In this document: piece after piece, positions 32,432 to 34,256 of the stretch
Position numbering within the stretch: the stretch's first letter is position 1
Layout: the number at the start of each line of letters is the position of its first letter
Source: Ruthenibacterium avium
GTDB lineage: Bacteria > Bacillota > Clostridia > Oscillospirales > Ruminococcaceae
Assembly (NCBI GenBank): GCA_019118905.1
Contig: DWYA01000047.1
Span: 1 to 34,256, forward strand
Direction: 5' to 3'
DNA length: 34,256 nt
Notes under the pieces: generated by a model
Databases searched by the model: none
Told to the model about the DNA's origin: nothing
Seen by the model: the letters and a program-made list of their open reading frames with translations, nothing else
Position numbers and translations under genes: made by a program

Positions 32432-33652
32432 TTATTTCGCCAATATCCGCATGGTATTTTCTACGAAAAATCCATTTTTTTCTATTTTTGCGCAAAAAGC
32501 GTCCCACTCCTTGCGGCTCATTGCCTGAGCAATTCCCGCAAACCGGTTTCCCTCGCGCCAAATTTCCCGCACTCCCTCGAGCGCTCCCGTTCCCTGGCCG
32601 CGCAAATACCAGTCGCAAGCGTCATCACCGCAAAAATATTCGCCCTCCGCAAGCGGCTCGCACGCGCGCCACATCAAGCCTTGATGGATGCTATCGCCTT
32701 TCACCAGCGCATCCATTACGTCGGCAGCAACCGCACTGGCCGTGGGCAGCTTGCCCGCGCCTTTTCCGTAAAACATGACATCGCCCAGCATATCGCAGCG
32801 CAGCATGACGGCGTTATAAACATCGTTTACCCCTGCAAGCGGGCTTTCGTTGGGAACCGCCATCGGCTCTACGGAAATATCCGGCGATAACACATCATTT
32901 TCACATGAAAAACGTGCAATCAGTTTGACCGTGTACTGACGAGCCGCCAGAGCTTTAAAGTCCTCCGGCGTTATGTCACGAATCCCTCTTACCAAGACAT
33001 TTTCAGGGTGAATTTCACGGCCCAATACAAGCGACGACAAAATACAAATTTTGCGCTGTGCGTCCACGCCGTCCACATCGGCCGAAGGGTCGCGCGTTTC
33101 TGCATATCCAAGCGCCTGTGCATGTTTCAGCGCCTCGTCAAAATCATAGCCTTTCTGCGCCATTTCCGTGAGCATAAAATTGGTTGTGCCGTTGATGATG
33201 CCGTGAATATCGGTTACTACATTGGCCGCCAAGGATTCATACAGCGGTGTAATAATCGGCATTCCGCCGCCCACGCTGGCTTCAAACAAAAAGCAAACGC
33301 CTTTTTCCTTGGCAAGCGCGAGCAGTTCCGCACCGTGCACAGCCACCAGCTCTTTGTTGGAAGTAGCGACATGCTTGCCGCTTTCCAGCGCCGATTTTAC
33401 ATAAAAATAGGCCGGGTTTAAACCGCCGATGGTTTCCACCACCACGCTTACCTCTTCATCGTTCAGCACTGTGTCAATTTCTTTGACAAAAAGGGCTTCG
33501 TCCGGGTGGCCTGAAAAATCACGAATATCGCAAATATATTTTACAGACACTTCTTCTCCGACACGGCGGCAAATGGAAGCTGCATTCGTGCGCAAAACCT
33601 CCAACACGCCGCTTCCTACGGTGCCGAAGCCTAAAATTGCTACTTTCGCCAT
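32432..33652 (-). CDS. hom: Homoserine dehydrogenase with a degenerate C-terminal domain
   Basis: It reduces aspartate semialdehyde to homoserine. The NAD(P) loop GFGTVGSG (8-15), the TSNKELVAVHG segment and the catalytic NGTTNFMLTEM are all present. The 406-residue length is shorter than typical Gram-positive forms of about 430 with an ACT domain. The last 95 residues lack the usual DxPGVL start of ACT and look like a shortened or divergent remnant. Feedback control may thus be weak or moved to the HTH-ACT protein encoded upstream. Confidence 0.93.
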   Translation of the reverse strand: MAKVAILGFGTVGSGVLEVLRTNAASICRRVGEEVSVKYICDIRDFSGHPDEALFVKEIDTVLNDEEVSVVVETIGGLNPAYFYVKSALESGKHVATSNKELVAVHGAELLALAKEKGVCFLFEASVGGGMPIITPLYESLAANVVTDIHGIINGTTNFMLTEMAQKGYDFDEALKHAQALGYAETRDPSADVDGVDAQRKICILSSLVLGREIHPENVLVRGIRDITPEDFKALAARQYTVKLIARFSCENDVLSPDISVEPMAVPNESPLAGVNDVYNAVMLRCDMLGDVMFYGKGAGKLPTASAVAADVMDALVKGDSIHQGLMWRACEPLAEGEYFCGDDACDWYLRGQGTGALEGVREIWREGNRFAGIAQAMSRKEWDAFCAKIEKNGFFVENTMRILAK

Positions 33653-33682
33653 TGGAATTCCCCCTCTTTTATTCCATGCTGT

Positions 33683-34111
33683 TTATATTGTGCTGCGTCG
33701 AACATCCACCACGGTTCGATGGGTGCGCAGCCGCCCTAAAAGCTGTTCCACTTCCATGTGCATCTGACCGGTTCGAAGCGCTACGGAAACCTGCGCCGTT
33801 CCGTTTTCCGGCATGGACTGGTTAATGGTTACAACAGAAGCACCGGCGCGATACATTTCTTCCAAAAAGTCGTGCAAAGCGCCCGACTCATCTAAAAGTG
33901 TTGCCGTTACGGTTGTAACGTCACGGCTGCTGTCCGCATCAAAAATGCTGTCCTTATACTTATAAAAGGCACTGCGCGAAATACCCGCCTGCTTGACGGC
34001 GGCGGAAATATTCTTTGCCGCCCCACTGGCTAAAAGCTCCTTGGCCTTCAGCACAGACAGAAATACTTCCGGCAAAACTTCGGCATCCACCAGTAAAAAA
34101 CGTTTTTCCAT
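33683..34111 (-). CDS. Small HTH-ACT protein (PheB/UPF0735-like)
   Basis: The 142-residue protein has an N-terminal helix-turn-helix-like segment (ISAAVKQAGISRSAFYKYKDSIF, about 34-56) followed by one ACT domain (about 66-140). ACT domains bind amino acids, and the HTH suggests DNA binding. It is the first gene of the hom-thrB-lysC cluster, 30 bases from hom, which suggests a role in sensing threonine, lysine or homoserine and controlling these genes. That role is inference. I chose the ATG at 34111 because GGGAGG lies upstream; the longer frame runs to the window edge without a good site. Confidence 0.8.
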   Translation of the reverse strand: MEKRFLLVDAEVLPEVFLSVLKAKELLASGAAKNISAAVKQAGISRSAFYKYKDSIFDADSSRDVTTVTATLLDESGALHDFLEEMYRAGASVVTINQSMPENGTAQVSVALRTGQMHMEVEQLLGRLRTHRTVVDVRRSTI

Positions 34112-34256
34112 GTCTGCCTCCCATTCATTCCATCTCCCGCTTTGCTGCCCGTTTTCAGCAGCTTTTGATTCAACCAAACGGCAAAGACTTTGCTGCCGTT
34201 TCGATTGTCCACCGCATTCTTTCGCGCTGCGGTAATTGGGAATTGCTGTTATCATA
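34112..34256 (-). promoter_or_regulatory. Hairpin-rich leader upstream of the HTH-ACT gene (cut by window edge)
   Basis: Three consecutive stems are visible: 34144-34148/34158-34162 (GCTGC/GCAGC), 34176-34182/34195-34201 (AAACGGC/GCCGTTT) and 34212-34216/34228-34232 (CCGCA/TGCGG). I see no T-box signature (GGTGG-type conserved box) and no T-run, so no known regulator is identified. The promoter lies outside the window. Confidence 0.3.

Noticed and set aside
34112..34256. T-box leader for the threonine cluster
   Set aside because: No T-box sequence or terminator/antiterminator pair is visible in the part inside the window.
1..34256. CRISPR arrays, tRNA/rRNA genes, insertion sequences, prophage or defence genes
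   Set aside because: None were found on reading both strands; all supported genes are housekeeping or biosynthetic.

Overview
The window looks like a chromosomal core segment of a GC-balanced, spore-forming member of the Clostridia, most like an Oscillospiraceae/Ruminococcaceae-type gut anaerobe. Gram-positive (Firmicute) markers are a DnaI-type helicase loader next to a DnaD-domain protein, Mini-ribonuclease III, IreB beside a PASTA-domain protein, the YmfF/YmfH peptidase pair, and a sequence matching the sigma-G (forespore) promoter consensus. I see no tRNA or rRNA gene, CRISPR array, transposase or prophage gene.

Left part (1-9600, plus strand). A 658-base leader region without a convincing protein gene holds a perfect TATAAT box, a run of hairpins and a strong terminator (372-407). 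Together these look like a structured non-coding RNA gene. Next comes a tight polyamine operon: speD, an arginine/ornithine/lysine decarboxylase, speE, speB, a carboxy(nor)spermidine dehydrogenase and nspC. It encodes both known triamine routes: aminopropyl transfer from decarboxylated SAM (SpeD/SpeE), and condensation of putrescine with aspartate semialdehyde followed by decarboxylation (CASDH/CASDC). A terminator-like hairpin separates nspC from an aspartate kinase whose pathway product feeds aspartate semialdehyde, a substrate of the second route. A DJ-1/PfpI-like protein and a GNAT acetyltransferase close this group.

Middle part (9600-24950, mostly minus strand). Two near-identical hairpins flank a palindromic element downstream of the rpsF-ssb-rpsR operon. 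Then come galU, a double-zinc-ribbon membrane protein, prfB (plus strand, no programmed frameshift), the dnaD/dnaI replication pair, ireB (plus) facing a PASTA-domain pseudokinase, yebC, an RsmF-type rRNA methyltransferase, a small Ser/Thr/Asn-rich basic protein behind a sigma-G-like promoter, mrnC, obgE, rpmA and rplU with a structured leader, and folD.

Right part (24951-34256, minus strand). lgt carries an unusual charged tail. It is followed upstream by the M16 peptidase pair ymfH/ymfF, a membrane-anchored M15 (VanY-like) peptidase with a long cytoplasmic glutamate-rich region, and the threonine-branch operon: HTH-ACT protein, hom, thrB and a second aspartate kinase.

The most unusual items are the candidate structured RNA at the left end, the pseudokinase-IreB convergent pair, the sigma-G-like microprotein, and the doubled spermidine route with its own aspartate kinase. 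All calls come from reading the sequence; no database search was run.
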